DNA of 64,000 nucleotides from CAZHHH01 sp052400685 (GCA_052400685.1 JBQTGJ010000002.1); one strand, 5' to 3'. Shown: positions 28,275 through 38,360, numbered from the stretch's first letter. Translations and numbers: made by a program. Notes: generated by a model from the letters alone, not told the origin.

Positions 28275-30887
28275 CTACAATCCGGCAATTTTCTTAATTT
28301 CATTTAGCTGATTAAGGGCATCCATAGGGGTCAGATTATTAATATCAAGGCTTGCAATACGATCACGTATTTGTTTCAAAACCGGGTCATCCAACTGAAA
28401 AAAGCTAAGCTGAAACCCTTCTCTGTGTTGGGCCAAATCGCCAACCGGCTTACCCAATTGCCCTTTTCGGTTGGCACTCTCCAGTTCCTTCAAAATCTCA
28501 TCGGCCCTTTTAACCACGCTTCGGGGCATTCCGGCCATGCGCGCCACATGAATACCAAAACTATGGTTACTACCTCCGGCCACCAATTTTCGAAGAAACA
28601 GCACTTTATTATCCACTTCTTTTACCGACACATTAAAATTCTTGCACCGCTTATAAGAAGAAGCCATTTCATTTAACTCGTGATAATGCGTGGCAAATAA
28701 CGTTTTGGCCCTTGCTCGTTTGTTTTCATGTATATACTCCACGATACTCCACGCGATGGAAATACCATCATAAGTACTGGTGCCACGCCCTAATTCATCA
28801 AACAAAACCAAACTACGATCAGAGATATTATTAAGAATGCTGGCGGCTTCATTCATCTCAACCATAAAGGTTGATTCGCCCTGCGAAATATTATCAGATG
28901 CTCCCACCCGGGTAAACACTTTATCAACAACACCAATGGTCGCCGAATCGGCAGGCACAAAACTACCTATCTGACCCAATAAAACAATCAAAGCGGTCTG
29001 CCGCAAAAGCGCCGATTTACCAGCCATATTCGGGCCGGTAATAATAATAATCTGCTGACTCTCATTATCCAGAAACACATCGTTGGGGACATATGATTCT
29101 CCCGGCGGTAATTGAACCTCAATCACCGGATGACGTCCGGACTTTATATCAATACAATTACTGTCATCAATCACCGGCCTGACATATTTATGACGGGCCG
29201 CCAGTGTTGCAAATCCCAATAAACAATCAATCTGCGACACCAATGCCGCATTCAACTGAATTGCCGGAATAAACCCGGCCACCGATGATAACAACTGGTT
29301 ATACAACTCCGTCTCCAGGCTCAATATTTTTTCTTCCGCCCCTAATATTTTTGATTCATATTCCTTCAACTCGCCTGTAATATATCGCTCGGCATTGACC
29401 AATGTTTGCTTCCGAATCCAATCATCCGGCACTTTATCCTTGTGCGTATTACGGACTTCAATATAATAGCCAAAAACGTTATTAAAATTAACTTTCAAAC
29501 TGGGGATTCCGGTTCGTTCGCTTTCCCGGTGTTGAAGCTCGGCCAAATAATCCTTTCCTGAAAAAGCGATATGACGCAGTTCATCCAACTCAGCCGACAC
29601 GCCTTCACGAATCACACCACCTTTGCTGATTAACGCAGGCGGATCAGGCTCTATTTCTTTTTCAATACGCTCGTATACCGAAGTACAGGCATTTAATTGT
29701 TCACCAAGGTGTTTTAGCACTTCATTGTCAACATTCATACAATACGCCTTCATTGGGGCAATATTATACAACGCCGTTTTAAGCTGCACCATTTCGCGTG
29801 GCGAGAGTCTGCCTGCGGCCACTTTCGAGACCAAACGTTCCAGATCACCAACAGCCCTTAAATGCTGTTCCAGATTCTCTTTCAGTTCAGGATCTTTAAA
29901 AAAGTATTCGACCACCGACTGCCGATCCTTTATGGGCTGTACATCTTTTAGAGGCAATGACAACCATCGCTTAAGCATACGACTCCCCATGGGGGTCAAC
30001 GTAAAATCGATCACATCAATCAAAGCACGTCCACCTTCGCCACCTGCTTGAAATAATTCCAGATTACGAATGGTAAATTTGTCAAGCCACACATAACGCT
30101 CTTCTTCAATACGCGAAAGCGTAGTAATATGACTAAGATGCAGGTGCTGGGTAAGATCCATATAATGCAGAATGGCTCCGGCTGCAATAACCCCTAATTT
30201 TAAATTTTGCACCCCAAAGCCTTTTAACGATTTCGTTTGAAAATGTTTCAACAAGCGATCCGTTGCCGATTCAGTGGAAAACATCCAATCTTCAAGGGCA
30301 TAGGTAAAATAACGCGTACCAAAAATTTCCGTAAACAATTGTTTTTGGTTCTTTTCAAACAAAACTTCCTTGGGCTTAAAACCGGACAGCAGCTTTTCAA
30401 TATGTTCCAAAGGTCCCTCGGCCGTTAAAAACTCACCGGTGGAGTGGTCCAAAAAAGCCAACCCGCCATTTTTTCCATCAATATGAACAGCCGCTAAAAA
30501 ATTATTCTCCCGATTATCAAGAATTGTATCGTTAATTGTAACACCAGGGGTTACCAATTCAGTAACTCCACGCTTAACAATATTTTTAGTACTTTTTGGA
30601 TCCTCCAGCTGGTCACAGACAGCTACCCGCTGACCTGCCCGAACCAATTTTGGCAGATAGGTATCCAAAGCGTGATGAGGAAACCCGGCCAGCTCAACAT
30701 ACTGCGCTGAGCCATTGGCACGTTTGGTTAATGTTATGCCTAAAATACCCGACACCTTAACAGCATCATCCGAAAATGTTTCATAAAAATCGCCCACCCT
30801 GAATAACAATATAGCATCCGGATATTTATTTTTGATACCATAATACTGCTTCATCAAAGGGGTAAGAACAACTTTCTTTTCAGACAT
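28275..30887 (-). CDS. mutS: DNA mismatch repair protein MutS
   Basis: Recognises base mismatches and small loops and starts methyl- or nick-directed repair with MutL. 870 aa from MSEKKVVLTPLMKQYYGIK; a 32-residue hydrophobic upstream extension in the same frame is not part of the family. Domain I has the mismatch-wedge FRVGDFYETF (Phe-X-Glu); the C-terminal ATPase has Walker A ITGPNMAGKSALLRQ, LVLFDELGRGTSTYDG (Walker B and signature) and FATHYHEL. The C-terminal dimerisation tail is present. Complete, with no sign of mutator-type inactivation. Confidence 0.97.
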   Translation of the reverse strand: MSEKKVVLTPLMKQYYGIKNKYPDAILLFRVGDFYETFSDDAVKVSGILGITLTKRANGSAQYVELAGFPHHALDTYLPKLVRAGQRVAVCDQLEDPKSTKNIVKRGVTELVTPGVTINDTILDNRENNFLAAVHIDGKNGGLAFLDHSTGEFLTAEGPLEHIEKLLSGFKPKEVLFEKNQKQLFTEIFGTRYFTYALEDWMFSTESATDRLLKHFQTKSLKGFGVQNLKLGVIAAGAILHYMDLTQHLHLSHITTLSRIEEERYVWLDKFTIRNLELFQAGGEGGRALIDVIDFTLTPMGSRMLKRWLSLPLKDVQPIKDRQSVVEYFFKDPELKENLEQHLRAVGDLERLVSKVAAGRLSPREMVQLKTALYNIAPMKAYCMNVDNEVLKHLGEQLNACTSVYERIEKEIEPDPPALISKGGVIREGVSAELDELRHIAFSGKDYLAELQHRESERTGIPSLKVNFNNVFGYYIEVRNTHKDKVPDDWIRKQTLVNAERYITGELKEYESKILGAEEKILSLETELYNQLLSSVAGFIPAIQLNAALVSQIDCLLGFATLAARHKYVRPVIDDSNCIDIKSGRHPVIEVQLPPGESYVPNDVFLDNESQQIIIITGPNMAGKSALLRQTALIVLLGQIGSFVPADSATIGVVDKVFTRVGASDNISQGESTFMVEMNEAASILNNISDRSLVLFDELGRGTSTYDGISIAWSIVEYIHENKRARAKTLFATHYHELNEMASSYKRCKNFNVSVKEVDNKVLFLRKLVAGGSNHSFGIHVARMAGMPRSVVKRADEILKELESANRKGQLGKPVGDLAQHREGFQLSFFQLDDPVLKQIRDRIASLDINNLTPMDALNQLNEIKKIAGL

Positions 30888-31162
30888 TAAACTAATATTT
30901 AAGTGACAGATATTAAAATTTCTAATTGTAACAAAGAATGCACAAATATAAAAGCAATTGATCGAATAGAAAATCTTTCCCAAGGATAAAAACCCATTTT
31001 AGAAGGCGTCCTTTCAATGAAAAAACAACCCCGAAAAACAAGACTGGTTATAAAAACCAGCCTCCACAAAGCTTCACTACAAAATGCAAAACAGAAACAA
31101 CAATTCGACTTTGAAAAAACAAATTGAATTCGTAAATTGGTGCTAACTAAAATTTTAGAATT

Positions 31163-31333
31163 ATGAAAGATTTAATTAAGTCATCTGGAATTTTACTATT
31201 AGTAGTTGCTGTTTTATTACTGGTCTACTACATGACTAATAATTTAATCAGCAACGGGCTTCTGGCTCTAAGTGGCATTCTGCTCATAGCCGGAATTATT
31301 GTTCACATTATAACAAATCAAACATTTGAATAA
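31163..31333 (+). CDS. 56-aa two-helix membrane miniprotein
   Basis: ATG at 31163 to TAA at 31331-31333. Begins MKDLIKSSGILLLVVAV and has two membrane helices (about residues 9-25 and 33-50) joined by TNNLISNG, ending ITNQTFE. The length, charge pattern and a following hairpin terminator support a real gene. I recall similar tiny hydrophobic proteins in Bacteroidota but no function. It stands alone, divergent from mutS. Confidence 0.6.
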   Translation: MKDLIKSSGILLLVVAVLLLVYYMTNNLISNGLLALSGILLIAGIIVHIITNQTFE

Positions 31334-31350
31334 CAACAATAATCCCTCCT

Positions 31351-31408
31351 ACAGGCTTCTGCCATCCAATCTAAATTCTCCCTCCGGATTTGGCGAAGCC
31401 TGTTTTAT
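31351..31408 (+). terminator. Terminator-like stem after the miniprotein gene
   Basis: CAGGCTTC(T)GCCA and TGGCGAAGCCTG pair over 12 bp with a single bulge and a long loop, followed by TTTTATATTTT. It lies between the convergent miniprotein and trmN6 genes and could serve both. Confidence 0.6.
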
Positions 31409-31411
31409 ATT

Positions 31412-32131
31412 TTAAAAATTCAGATAAAAATCCTTCGTTAATATCTTGTAATCTTCAGAATACACGTGCCTTCCTCCGGATTCAATCACCAATGATTGGG
31501 CTTTCGGTTGCTTAATAAAACGCCATCCCCAAAGTGACAATATCCGAACCGCCGGCTTCTGCGGTGTCGGGTAAATAGTCATCGTAGACTGCTGATACAA
31601 GCCACTTCTATTGGCCAATTCCAAATATTTATCATGCACGTCCGGCGGCAAAACAAGCGCCAGGCAACCTTCTTTATGCAACAAACGACATGCGTTTACT
31701 AATAGCTGTTCAGGACTAAGGCCTATACTGTGCCGCGCCAAAGCACGACTTTTATCGGGCGCCTGATTCCCATTTTCAAAAAATGGCGGATTTGAAACAA
31801 TCAAATCATATTTCTCATCACACGAGTCCACATAAGTATTAAAATCAGCCCTTAAAACATTAATGCGATCGGACCATGGTGAGGACATCACATTTGTATG
31901 CGCATCGGCCACGGCACCATTGTCAATATCAATGGCGTCGATATGAACATTCGAATTCCGTTGTGCCAGCATAATCGCAATCAATCCGGTACCTGTTCCC
32001 ACATCGAGTATCCTCAGGGGCGTCTTCAAAGGTGTCCACGCGCCCAGTAGAACACCATCCGTTCCAACCTTCATAGCCGTGTTGGATTGCACAATTTTAA
32101 ACTCTTTAAACTGAAACCAATTGTTTGCCAT
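31412..32131 (-). CDS. trmN6: tRNA1(Val) A37 N6-methyltransferase-like protein
   Basis: 239 aa from MANNWFQFKEFKIVQSNTAMKVGTDGVLLGAW, the characteristic TrmN6/YfiC N-terminus. Class I SAM fold: ILDVGTGTGLIAIMLAQR (motif I) and the amino-methyltransferase tetrapeptide in LIVSNPPFFENG. Methylates adenine next to the anticodon of tRNA-Val in E. coli. An alternative start six codons upstream would overlap the preceding gene by 7 bp. Last gene of the leftward cluster from tatA. Confidence 0.88.
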   Translation of the reverse strand: MANNWFQFKEFKIVQSNTAMKVGTDGVLLGAWTPLKTPLRILDVGTGTGLIAIMLAQRNSNVHIDAIDIDNGAVADAHTNVMSSPWSDRINVLRADFNTYVDSCDEKYDLIVSNPPFFENGNQAPDKSRALARHSIGLSPEQLLVNACRLLHKEGCLALVLPPDVHDKYLELANRSGLYQQSTMTIYPTPQKPAVRILSLWGWRFIKQPKAQSLVIESGGRHVYSEDYKILTKDFYLNF

Positions 32132-32142
32132 AATAACTTCAG

Positions 32143-32898
32143 TTACCAATCGCCATTAACCCCCATGCCAAATAAGGCATAATCAAAACGAACCGGATCA
32201 TTAGGGTTAAAACAGCGTAAATTTTGCGTCAACTCTTCAACCGCTTTCCAATCATTTTGACGCCGCTTTAGAAGTCCCATTTTCCTGGCAACTCGTCCTA
32301 CATGAACATCCAATGGTATCATAAGCGAAGAACTCGTAATGCCCTTCCACAATCCAAAATCCACAATTCCATCGTCACGAACAATCCATCTCAAAAACAT
32401 ATTCAAACGCTTTGCGGCTGAACCTTTTTCAACATTGGGTATATGTTTCTCTGTACGCGCCATGGGCTGATATGAAGTAAACACTTTTCGAAAATAAGCC
32501 AATGCAGCATAAACCGAACCATCCCGAAGAAATCCATCTGTAAAAACCTTTTCAAGGCCACCTTCCGACAAATAAATCTGTCGCAACGCGCTCATGAAAT
32601 ATTGACAATCGACGCCATTAAAAGTACGGTAAACAAACGAAGAGAAACGCACAAACTCCAAATCAGACTGCTGAGTGATAAAATCGTAAGGGGCTCCATC
32701 CATCAGATCCATCAGTTGGTTGGCCTTTTTAAGAATAGCAGGACGCTGTCCCCAGGCTATCGTAGCGGTTAAAAAGCCACTAATTTCAATGTCTTCCTTT
32801 CGTTGAAAACGATGGGGTACCGACACCGGATCGTTAAGGACAAACCATTTCTTGTTATACTGTTCCGTTTTTGCTTCCAGAAATCGCTTTATATCCAT
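32143..32898 (-). CDS. TIGR02757/DUF2400 family protein
   Basis: 251 aa from MDIKRFLEAKTEQYN (or three codons longer from MCWM). Matches the DUF2400 family: ISGFLTATIAWGQRPAILKKANQLMDLMD, VYRTFNGVDCQYF, KRLNMFLRWIVRDD and IPLDVHVGRVARKMGLL. The last block resembles the DxHVxR core of HhH-GPD DNA glycosylases, suggesting a distant nucleic-acid link; function is not established. Tight spacing to lolD (about 10 bp) and trmN6 indicates one operon. Confidence 0.85.
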   Translation of the reverse strand: MDIKRFLEAKTEQYNKKWFVLNDPVSVPHRFQRKEDIEISGFLTATIAWGQRPAILKKANQLMDLMDGAPYDFITQQSDLEFVRFSSFVYRTFNGVDCQYFMSALRQIYLSEGGLEKVFTDGFLRDGSVYAALAYFRKVFTSYQPMARTEKHIPNVEKGSAAKRLNMFLRWIVRDDGIVDFGLWKGITSSSLMIPLDVHVGRVARKMGLLKRRQNDWKAVEELTQNLRCFNPNDPVRFDYALFGMGVNGDW

Positions 32899-32907
32899 CC
32901 AACACAA

Positions 32908-33567
32908 TTAATCGTTTATTATCAAACCATCTCTCATCATAATGGTTCGATCCGATTTATGAGCCAAATGCTCATCGTGTGTAACAATAACGAAAGTTTG
33001 CCGAAATTGATCCCTTAAAGAAACAAATAGATCCATCAAATCGTCCTGATTTTTGGAATCCAGATTACCCGATGGCTCATCTGCAAAAATAACCAAGGGA
33101 TCGTTAATGAGTGCACGTGCCACCGCCACCCGCTGTTTCTCACCACCACTCATTTCGGATGGCTTATGTTCCAACCGATGCGAAAGACCTAAAAAGCCTA
33201 AAAGTTCCTCGGCCCTGAGCCTGGCATTCTGCTTCTGAACACCACCTATTAATGCGGGAAGCATACAATTTTCAACGGCCGTAAACTCCGGTAAAAGCTG
33301 ATGAAATTGAAATACAAAACCAATATTTTTATTTCTAAACTGGGCCAATTGACGCTCTGGCAATTCATGAATAGAAGTGCCATCGATAAATATTTCGCCT
33401 TTGGTCGGATGATCCAACGAACCCAATATCTGAAGCAAGGTCGTTTTGCCGGTACCACTGGCACCCAGTATCGAGACTATTTCACCCGCACCAATAGATA
33501 CATCAATACCTTTAAGTACCTCCAGATCACCAAATGACTTATGTATATTTCGACCTTCAACAATCAT
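32908..33567 (-). CDS. lolD: LolD-type ABC transporter ATP-binding protein
   Basis: 219 aa. Walker A LGASGTGKTTLLQ, Q-loop FVFQFHQLLPEFTAVEN, signature MSGGEKQRVAVARAL, Walker B LVIFADEPSGNLD and H-loop VTHDEHL are all intact. Closest to LolD/MacB-group ATPases that power lipoprotein release from the inner membrane. Its permease is not in this cluster, so partner assignment rests on family resemblance. It overlaps the antiporter gene by 4 bp (ATGA junction). Confidence 0.85.
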   Translation of the reverse strand: MIVEGRNIHKSFGDLEVLKGIDVSIGAGEIVSILGASGTGKTTLLQILGSLDHPTKGEIFIDGTSIHELPERQLAQFRNKNIGFVFQFHQLLPEFTAVENCMLPALIGGVQKQNARLRAEELLGFLGLSHRLEHKPSEMSGGEKQRVAVARALINDPLVIFADEPSGNLDSKNQDDLMDLFVSLRDQFRQTFVIVTHDEHLAHKSDRTIMMRDGLIIND

Positions 33568-34499
33568 AAGCTGTAAATAATAAAAATATAAATGAAATAC
33601 AAGGATAATAATATGCCACCTTTCAGCCGTGTAATAATGCCTCTGCCCAAAGGCAGAATAAACAAAAATAACAAAACGGCGAAGAAAGCACTAATTAAGA
33701 CATCGGATAACACCTCCAGCCAATCATACACCGGCAATGGAGTCACCAACGATGTCAGCCCCAGAACGGCCCAAATATTAAAGATATTAGATCCTATAAT
33801 ATTACCCACTGAAATATCATTTTCTTTCCGATACAAGGCAATCATTGAAGTAGCCAACTCAGGAACACTCGTTCCAAAAGCAACAATTGACACACCGATT
33901 ACACGATCGCTAACCCCCCAGGATAAAGCTATTTCGCGTGCACCATCCACCAATAATCCGGCTCCAAAATAAAGTCCTACAATGGCTATAACCACATAAC
34001 CCAAAGCCTTTGGGCCCGTCATGGTTGGCGCTAAAATCTTAGCTGTTATATTTTTGCTTTTTCGAGCCCTAACAATGCTCCAGACCAGATAAATGGCCAA
34101 TGCCGAAACGAAAGAAACACCTTCCCAAAACGTTATGAAACCACTCCACACAGAAAACAACAACATCAAAGTTGCCAGGTTCATAACGCCCCAATCTTTA
34201 ACAATGCTCTTATTAGCCACTACCATCGGCATAAATACAGATACCAACCCTATAATAAGACCAATATTGGCAATGTTTGATCCGATCACATTACCAATGG
34301 CCAAATCAGAAACGCCATCAAAAGCAGCTTTAACACTAACAAACAACTCAGGAGCAGAAGTTCCAAAAGCGACAACAGTCAGGCCAATAACAAGAGTGCT
34401 TAACTTAAAATATCTCGAAAGCTGAACACTTCCTTTTACCAACGTATCACCACTAACGAATAATAAAATAAGCCCTCCAATCAAACTTAAATATGCCAT
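33564..34499 (-). CDS. Calcium/sodium antiporter (CaCA family, YrbG type)
   Basis: 311 aa integral membrane protein with about ten helices and the two inverted alpha-repeats of the CaCA superfamily: VVAFGTSAPELFVSVKAAF plus GNVIGSNIANIGLI, and IVAFGTSVPELATSMIA plus GNIIGSNIFNIWAV. The acidic residues in both GTSxPE motifs bind calcium. Sits between tatA (sharing an A: TAATG) and lolD (4-bp overlap), so translation is probably coupled. Confidence 0.92.
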   Translation of the reverse strand: MAYLSLIGGLILLFVSGDTLVKGSVQLSRYFKLSTLVIGLTVVAFGTSAPELFVSVKAAFDGVSDLAIGNVIGSNIANIGLIIGLVSVFMPMVVANKSIVKDWGVMNLATLMLLFSVWSGFITFWEGVSFVSALAIYLVWSIVRARKSKNITAKILAPTMTGPKALGYVVIAIVGLYFGAGLLVDGAREIALSWGVSDRVIGVSIVAFGTSVPELATSMIALYRKENDISVGNIIGSNIFNIWAVLGLTSLVTPLPVYDWLEVLSDVLISAFFAVLLFLFILPLGRGIITRLKGGILLSLYFIYIFIIYSL

Positions 34500-34897
34500 T
34501 AGTCTTTATGATTTTGTTTCTCGCCCGGCAAATCCGACTGCATGCCAGTCACTTTTTGTTTAATATCCTCCGGCGCATCCAGACCATACACTCGAGCTTC
34601 AAAGGCATCTCTATCCTCTTTTATGTCGGAAACAAGAGTCTGAGCATCCTTGTGTAATTCGGATGCCTCCTGACGGACGCCCTGCCCTATTTCGGAAAGA
34701 TCCTCTTTTAAATCATCCGCAGCGGTTTCAAACTCACGCTTAATATCATCCGCTGCCTTTCTGAACTCATTCATTCCTTTACCCAATGCTCTAGCCAGTT
34801 CTGGGATTTTTCTGGAGCCGAATAGCATCAAAACCACCAGAAATACAAGAACGACCTCTCCCATTGATATGCCAAACAAAAATAAAGTCATACACAT
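34499..34897 (-). CDS. tatA: TatA/TatE-family twin-arginine translocase subunit
   Basis: 132 aa. Short N-terminal membrane helix (GEVVLVFLVVLMLFG), the FGSRKIPELARALGKGMNEFRKA hinge and amphipathic helix that define TatA/B, then a long charged coiled tail (DDIKREFETAADDLKEDL). The longer tail is more TatB-like, but the helix motif is TatA-like; in Bacteroidota one such protein often does both jobs. Two start choices (34897 or 34891) differ by two residues. No tatC is visible here. First gene of the leftward cluster. Confidence 0.88.
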   Translation of the reverse strand: MCMTLFLFGISMGEVVLVFLVVLMLFGSRKIPELARALGKGMNEFRKAADDIKREFETAADDLKEDLSEIGQGVRQEASELHKDAQTLVSDIKEDRDAFEARVYGLDAPEDIKQKVTGMQSDLPGEKQNHKD

Positions 34898-34953
34898 CTA
34901 TATTTACTACAAAGGTAAGAAAAGGAAATCTGTTACCAGCAACCGTAAAAATA

Positions 34954-34985
34954 AAAAGCCTTTCTGAACTACAGAAAGACTTTTC
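34954..34985 (-). terminator. Terminator after secDF
   Basis: AAAAGCCTTTCTG-AACTA-CAGAAAGACTTTT: near-perfect stem, ~35 bp past the secDF stop on the minus strand, with T-rich tail. Confidence 0.8.
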
Positions 34986-35021
34986 ATTATATGAATATCA
35001 AAAAACAAATATCACATCTAA

Positions 35022-38000
35022 TTATTTAACGGCTTTAGCCACCTTATCTTCTTTTTCCTTCATCAAGTTATAAGCTATTGGAGAAGCAATAAATAATGAA
35101 GAATAAGTACCGACAACAACACCAGCCATCAAAGCAAAAACAAATCCCTGAATCACTTCACTTCCGAAAAGGAAAATTACCAGCAACACAATGAATGTGG
35201 TCATTGAAGTATTCACAGTACGGCTAATTGTTGAATTCATAGCAAGGTCAAACACCTCACCTAAAGGACGCTTAGGATAAAGGTTGCGATACTCCCGAAT
35301 ACGGTCGAAAACAACCACTGTATCGTTAATAGAATAACCTACAACCGTCAAAATTGCAGCTATAAACGTCTGGTCCATTTCCATGGCAAAAGGCATGATT
35401 GAATACAACAATGAAAAGAGACCAAATACCAAAATAACATCGTGAGCCAACGAAGCAATCGCTCCAACCCCATATTGCCATTTACTAAATCGAATCAAAA
35501 TATAAAGGAAAATGACCAAAAGCGAGAATGTAACAGCCAAACCAGCCTTGTTACGCATATCAGTAGCAATGGTTGGTCCCACCTTTTGAGAACTTTGTAA
35601 ATAATCACTCAAAAAAGCTTCTTTGGTAACCCCATCACCAATGAAAGGCTTCAAGCCATTATACAAGGCTGTTTGAACAATCCCATCCGCTTCATTTTCA
35701 GTATTATCAACCTGAAAGTTGGTTGCAATACGAATCTGATTGGCTGCACCAAACGTTTTGACTTCGGTATTGGCACTTTCAAATGCCTCAGATACGGAAG
35801 AATAAACAGCAGCAGCATCCACGGCTTGTTGACCTGCAAAACGAACCACATAAGTACGACCACCGGTAAAATCAATACCTTGTTTAAGCCCCCGTACTGC
35901 CAACGATCCAATAGAAATCACAATCAACGCAAGTGAAATGGTAAGAAATAGCTTACGCTTTCCAACAAAAGGAATTTTCGCCTTTGCAAAAAGATTCTCA
36001 GTAAATTTAGTGCTAAAGCGAATATCAATTTCAGATTTCAGCAAACGATCATAGATCAAATGAGTAATAAAAATAGCTGAAAAGAATGAAGTTGCAATAC
36101 CGATCATTAACGTTGTTGCAAAGCCTTTAATTGGGCCTGTTCCAAACAAGAATAAAATTAAACCGGTAAGGAAGGTCGTTACATTGGAGTCAATAATGGC
36201 AGAAAAAGCATTTTTATAACCATCGGCCACCGCTAGTCGCAAGCCTTTTCCGGCTCTCAATTCTTCACGAATACGCTCATAGATAAGTACGTTTGCATCC
36301 ACAGACATACCAATGGTAAGAACGATACCTGCAATACCAGGAAGAGTCAGAACAGCGCCAAAAGAAGCGAGAACACCCATGATAAAAAACATGTTGGCAA
36401 TCAGAGCTAAATCGGCAACCACCCCAGCCTTAAAACCATAGTATAATACCATATATACGAGAACAACCAAGAATGCCCAGATAAATGAAGACAAACCAGC
36501 GTTAACAGCCTCCTGACCCAAAGAAGGGCCAACCACGGTATCCTCAACAATACGGGCAGGAGCCGGAAGTTTACCTGAATTCAGAATATTAGCGAGGTCT
36601 TTTGCCTCTTCGGCACTAAAGTTCCCAGTAATAGAACTTTGTCCGCCTTTAATTTCATTTTGAACCGTAGGAAAACTATAAACATAGTTATCCAAAACAA
36701 TGGCGATAGATTTACCAACATTGGCTTTGGTCAAACGCGCCCATGTTTTTGCTCCTTCACTATTCATTGACATCTCTATCTCGAACCCTCCGGAGTTACT
36801 CACACGGTCAGAAGCATTTGAAATAGCATCGCCTTCGAGCGGTGCACGTCCATCAAGACTACTTGATCTGATAGCTACAAGCTGAAAATAACTTTCACGG
36901 GTGTTAACCGGATTTGTTACCCAGTATTGTAAATCTTTAGCAGGAATAGGCTTCACCGACCACAATAGCTTAAGATCGCGCGGCAATACACCACGAACAG
37001 TTTCATCCTGCAACCATTCGTTAATTTGATTCATATTACGCTCCGCGGCCACCCCAACAACAGGTCCTGTAGCACGGCCACTGGGTTGCAACAATGTGAA
37101 CAAAGAACGAACTGTTTCATCCTTAGCCACTGCAGCGGCCGTTGAATCAGCTTCAATCTCTCCCAACAGTCCAAGATCCTCATCTGTCGCTGCCGGAGCT
37201 TCTTCTTCAACCACGGCTTCAGCAACCGAATCCGGTTTTATCTTACTCTGCTCAAGACGTGCAGTCATGCTGTTAGCCTGAACCAGATAATTATAAATAT
37301 CCTGGTTATCGTAGGTCTCCCAAAACTCTAAATTTGCAGAACCTCTTAAAAGGCTACGAACCCGTTCTGGTTCTGTAATACCAGGCAACTCAATTAATAC
37401 CTGACCATCTTTCTGAAGTCGTTGCACGTTTGGTTGCACAACTCCAAAACGGTCGATACGAGTACGAATAATATTAAAAGCATTACTAATAGCACTATGC
37501 GACTCCTCGCGCAACACTTGCAAGACTTCATCATTGGAAGAGTCGTATTTAACCTTTTCTCTTAAGTCAATGGTATTAAAAATAGCAGCCAAACTTCCAT
37601 TTGGAGCCACTTCCTCAAATGCATCTCCAAAAAGTGTAACAAAATCACGTGTTGAATTTTTTTCACGTTCTTCAGCCAGGGCAATTGCCTTTTGAAAATT
37701 CTCATCCTGACTGTAATTTGAAAGTGCCTCAATAATATCGGACACTTTTACTTCCAGAATAAGGTTCATCCCGCCTTTAAGGTCCAACCCGAAATTAATT
37801 TCCCGATTTTTACACTCCATATAAGTGTACTTCCGTGCAAACAGGAAATTATACACCGGCTCATGAGCAATAGAATCCAGATAAGCCAACTCGTATTTCC
37901 TTACAGCCTGATCTTCAGCATCGGGGCCAGCTTGCCTTTTAGCAAATTCTACGGCATCATTTTCAACCTTTCTGGTATAATAGGTGAATGTTAGCTGGTA

Positions 38001-38057
38001 TAAACTCACTATAGCCAACAAGATGGCAAATAGTCTGATCGCTCCTTTGTTTTGCAT
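35022..38057 (-). CDS. secDF: Fused protein translocase subunit SecDF
   Basis: 1011 aa; SecD and SecF joined in one chain, as is usual in Bacteroidota. SecD half: first helix, INFGLDLKGGMNLILEV, a long periplasmic P1 domain (with RTRIDRFGVVQPNVQ and VLIELPGI), then LPAPARIVEDTVVGPSLG and five helices including TIGMSVDANVLIYERIREE. SecF half begins about residue 690 (GIDFTGGRTYVVRF) and carries GYSINDTVVVFDRIRE and a final helix bundle. Uses the proton gradient to pull preproteins through SecYEG. A low-complexity acidic insert (about residues 275-320) in P1 is lineage-specific. Likely monocistronic. Confidence 0.96.
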   Translation of the reverse strand: MQNKGAIRLFAILLAIVSLYQLTFTYYTRKVENDAVEFAKRQAGPDAEDQAVRKYELAYLDSIAHEPVYNFLFARKYTYMECKNREINFGLDLKGGMNLILEVKVSDIIEALSNYSQDENFQKAIALAEEREKNSTRDFVTLFGDAFEEVAPNGSLAAIFNTIDLREKVKYDSSNDEVLQVLREESHSAISNAFNIIRTRIDRFGVVQPNVQRLQKDGQVLIELPGITEPERVRSLLRGSANLEFWETYDNQDIYNYLVQANSMTARLEQSKIKPDSVAEAVVEEEAPAATDEDLGLLGEIEADSTAAAVAKDETVRSLFTLLQPSGRATGPVVGVAAERNMNQINEWLQDETVRGVLPRDLKLLWSVKPIPAKDLQYWVTNPVNTRESYFQLVAIRSSSLDGRAPLEGDAISNASDRVSNSGGFEIEMSMNSEGAKTWARLTKANVGKSIAIVLDNYVYSFPTVQNEIKGGQSSITGNFSAEEAKDLANILNSGKLPAPARIVEDTVVGPSLGQEAVNAGLSSFIWAFLVVLVYMVLYYGFKAGVVADLALIANMFFIMGVLASFGAVLTLPGIAGIVLTIGMSVDANVLIYERIREELRAGKGLRLAVADGYKNAFSAIIDSNVTTFLTGLILFLFGTGPIKGFATTLMIGIATSFFSAIFITHLIYDRLLKSEIDIRFSTKFTENLFAKAKIPFVGKRKLFLTISLALIVISIGSLAVRGLKQGIDFTGGRTYVVRFAGQQAVDAAAVYSSVSEAFESANTEVKTFGAANQIRIATNFQVDNTENEADGIVQTALYNGLKPFIGDGVTKEAFLSDYLQSSQKVGPTIATDMRNKAGLAVTFSLLVIFLYILIRFSKWQYGVGAIASLAHDVILVFGLFSLLYSIMPFAMEMDQTFIAAILTVVGYSINDTVVVFDRIREYRNLYPKRPLGEVFDLAMNSTISRTVNTSMTTFIVLLVIFLFGSEVIQGFVFALMAGVVVGTYSSLFIASPIAYNLMKEKEDKVAKAVK

Positions 38058-38360
38058 TTGATTAATCTTTTATCTATTCAAAAACATTTTTTCACACTTT
38101 TCATAATCCCGCAAATATATTCATTTTTTTCTAAAAGCCTGTGGCATGGGAATAATAAAAAAAAGCCACAATTATTTAGAGCTTATCAAGACAGTCAAAA
38201 GCTCGGAATGGAAAAGATAAATACAAGACTTCCGGAGCTCGGCAAATTTAAGATTGCTGGTATAAATGCTCATTTTGAGAACAAACATAAGGCAAAAAGC
38301 GACTATCAGGACAGACTCTATTATGCGGCTACCGAATATTAATCCATCAATATCTGCCAG
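38058..38360. other. Intergenic gap secDF / ABC permease
   Basis: 303 bp. Contains the diverged dispersed repeat at 38225-38340. The 96-codon frame across it is compositionally unlike a gene in its first half; only its last ~45 codons, which are the repeat, look peptide-like. Confidence 0.5.
38225..38345 (+). repeat. Dispersed repeat, most diverged copy (38.2 kb), plus orientation
   Basis: Aligns without gaps over about 80 bp to the reverse complement of the 150-bp array core, at roughly two-thirds identity by eye; best block is ATGCTCATTTTGAGAACAAAC against ATGATCATTTTGAAGACAAG. Translated it reads FKIAGINAHFENKHKAKSDY, matching the FTLVNDHFEDKRNAEVGL of the array. This copy has an open frame ending in TAA at 38340-38342 but no convincing start. 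Confidence 0.55.

Noticed and set aside
38052..38342. 96-codon plus-strand ORF between secDF and the ABC permease
   Set aside because: First half overlaps the secDF start region and reads as noise; only the last part, which is a repeat copy, resembles anything.
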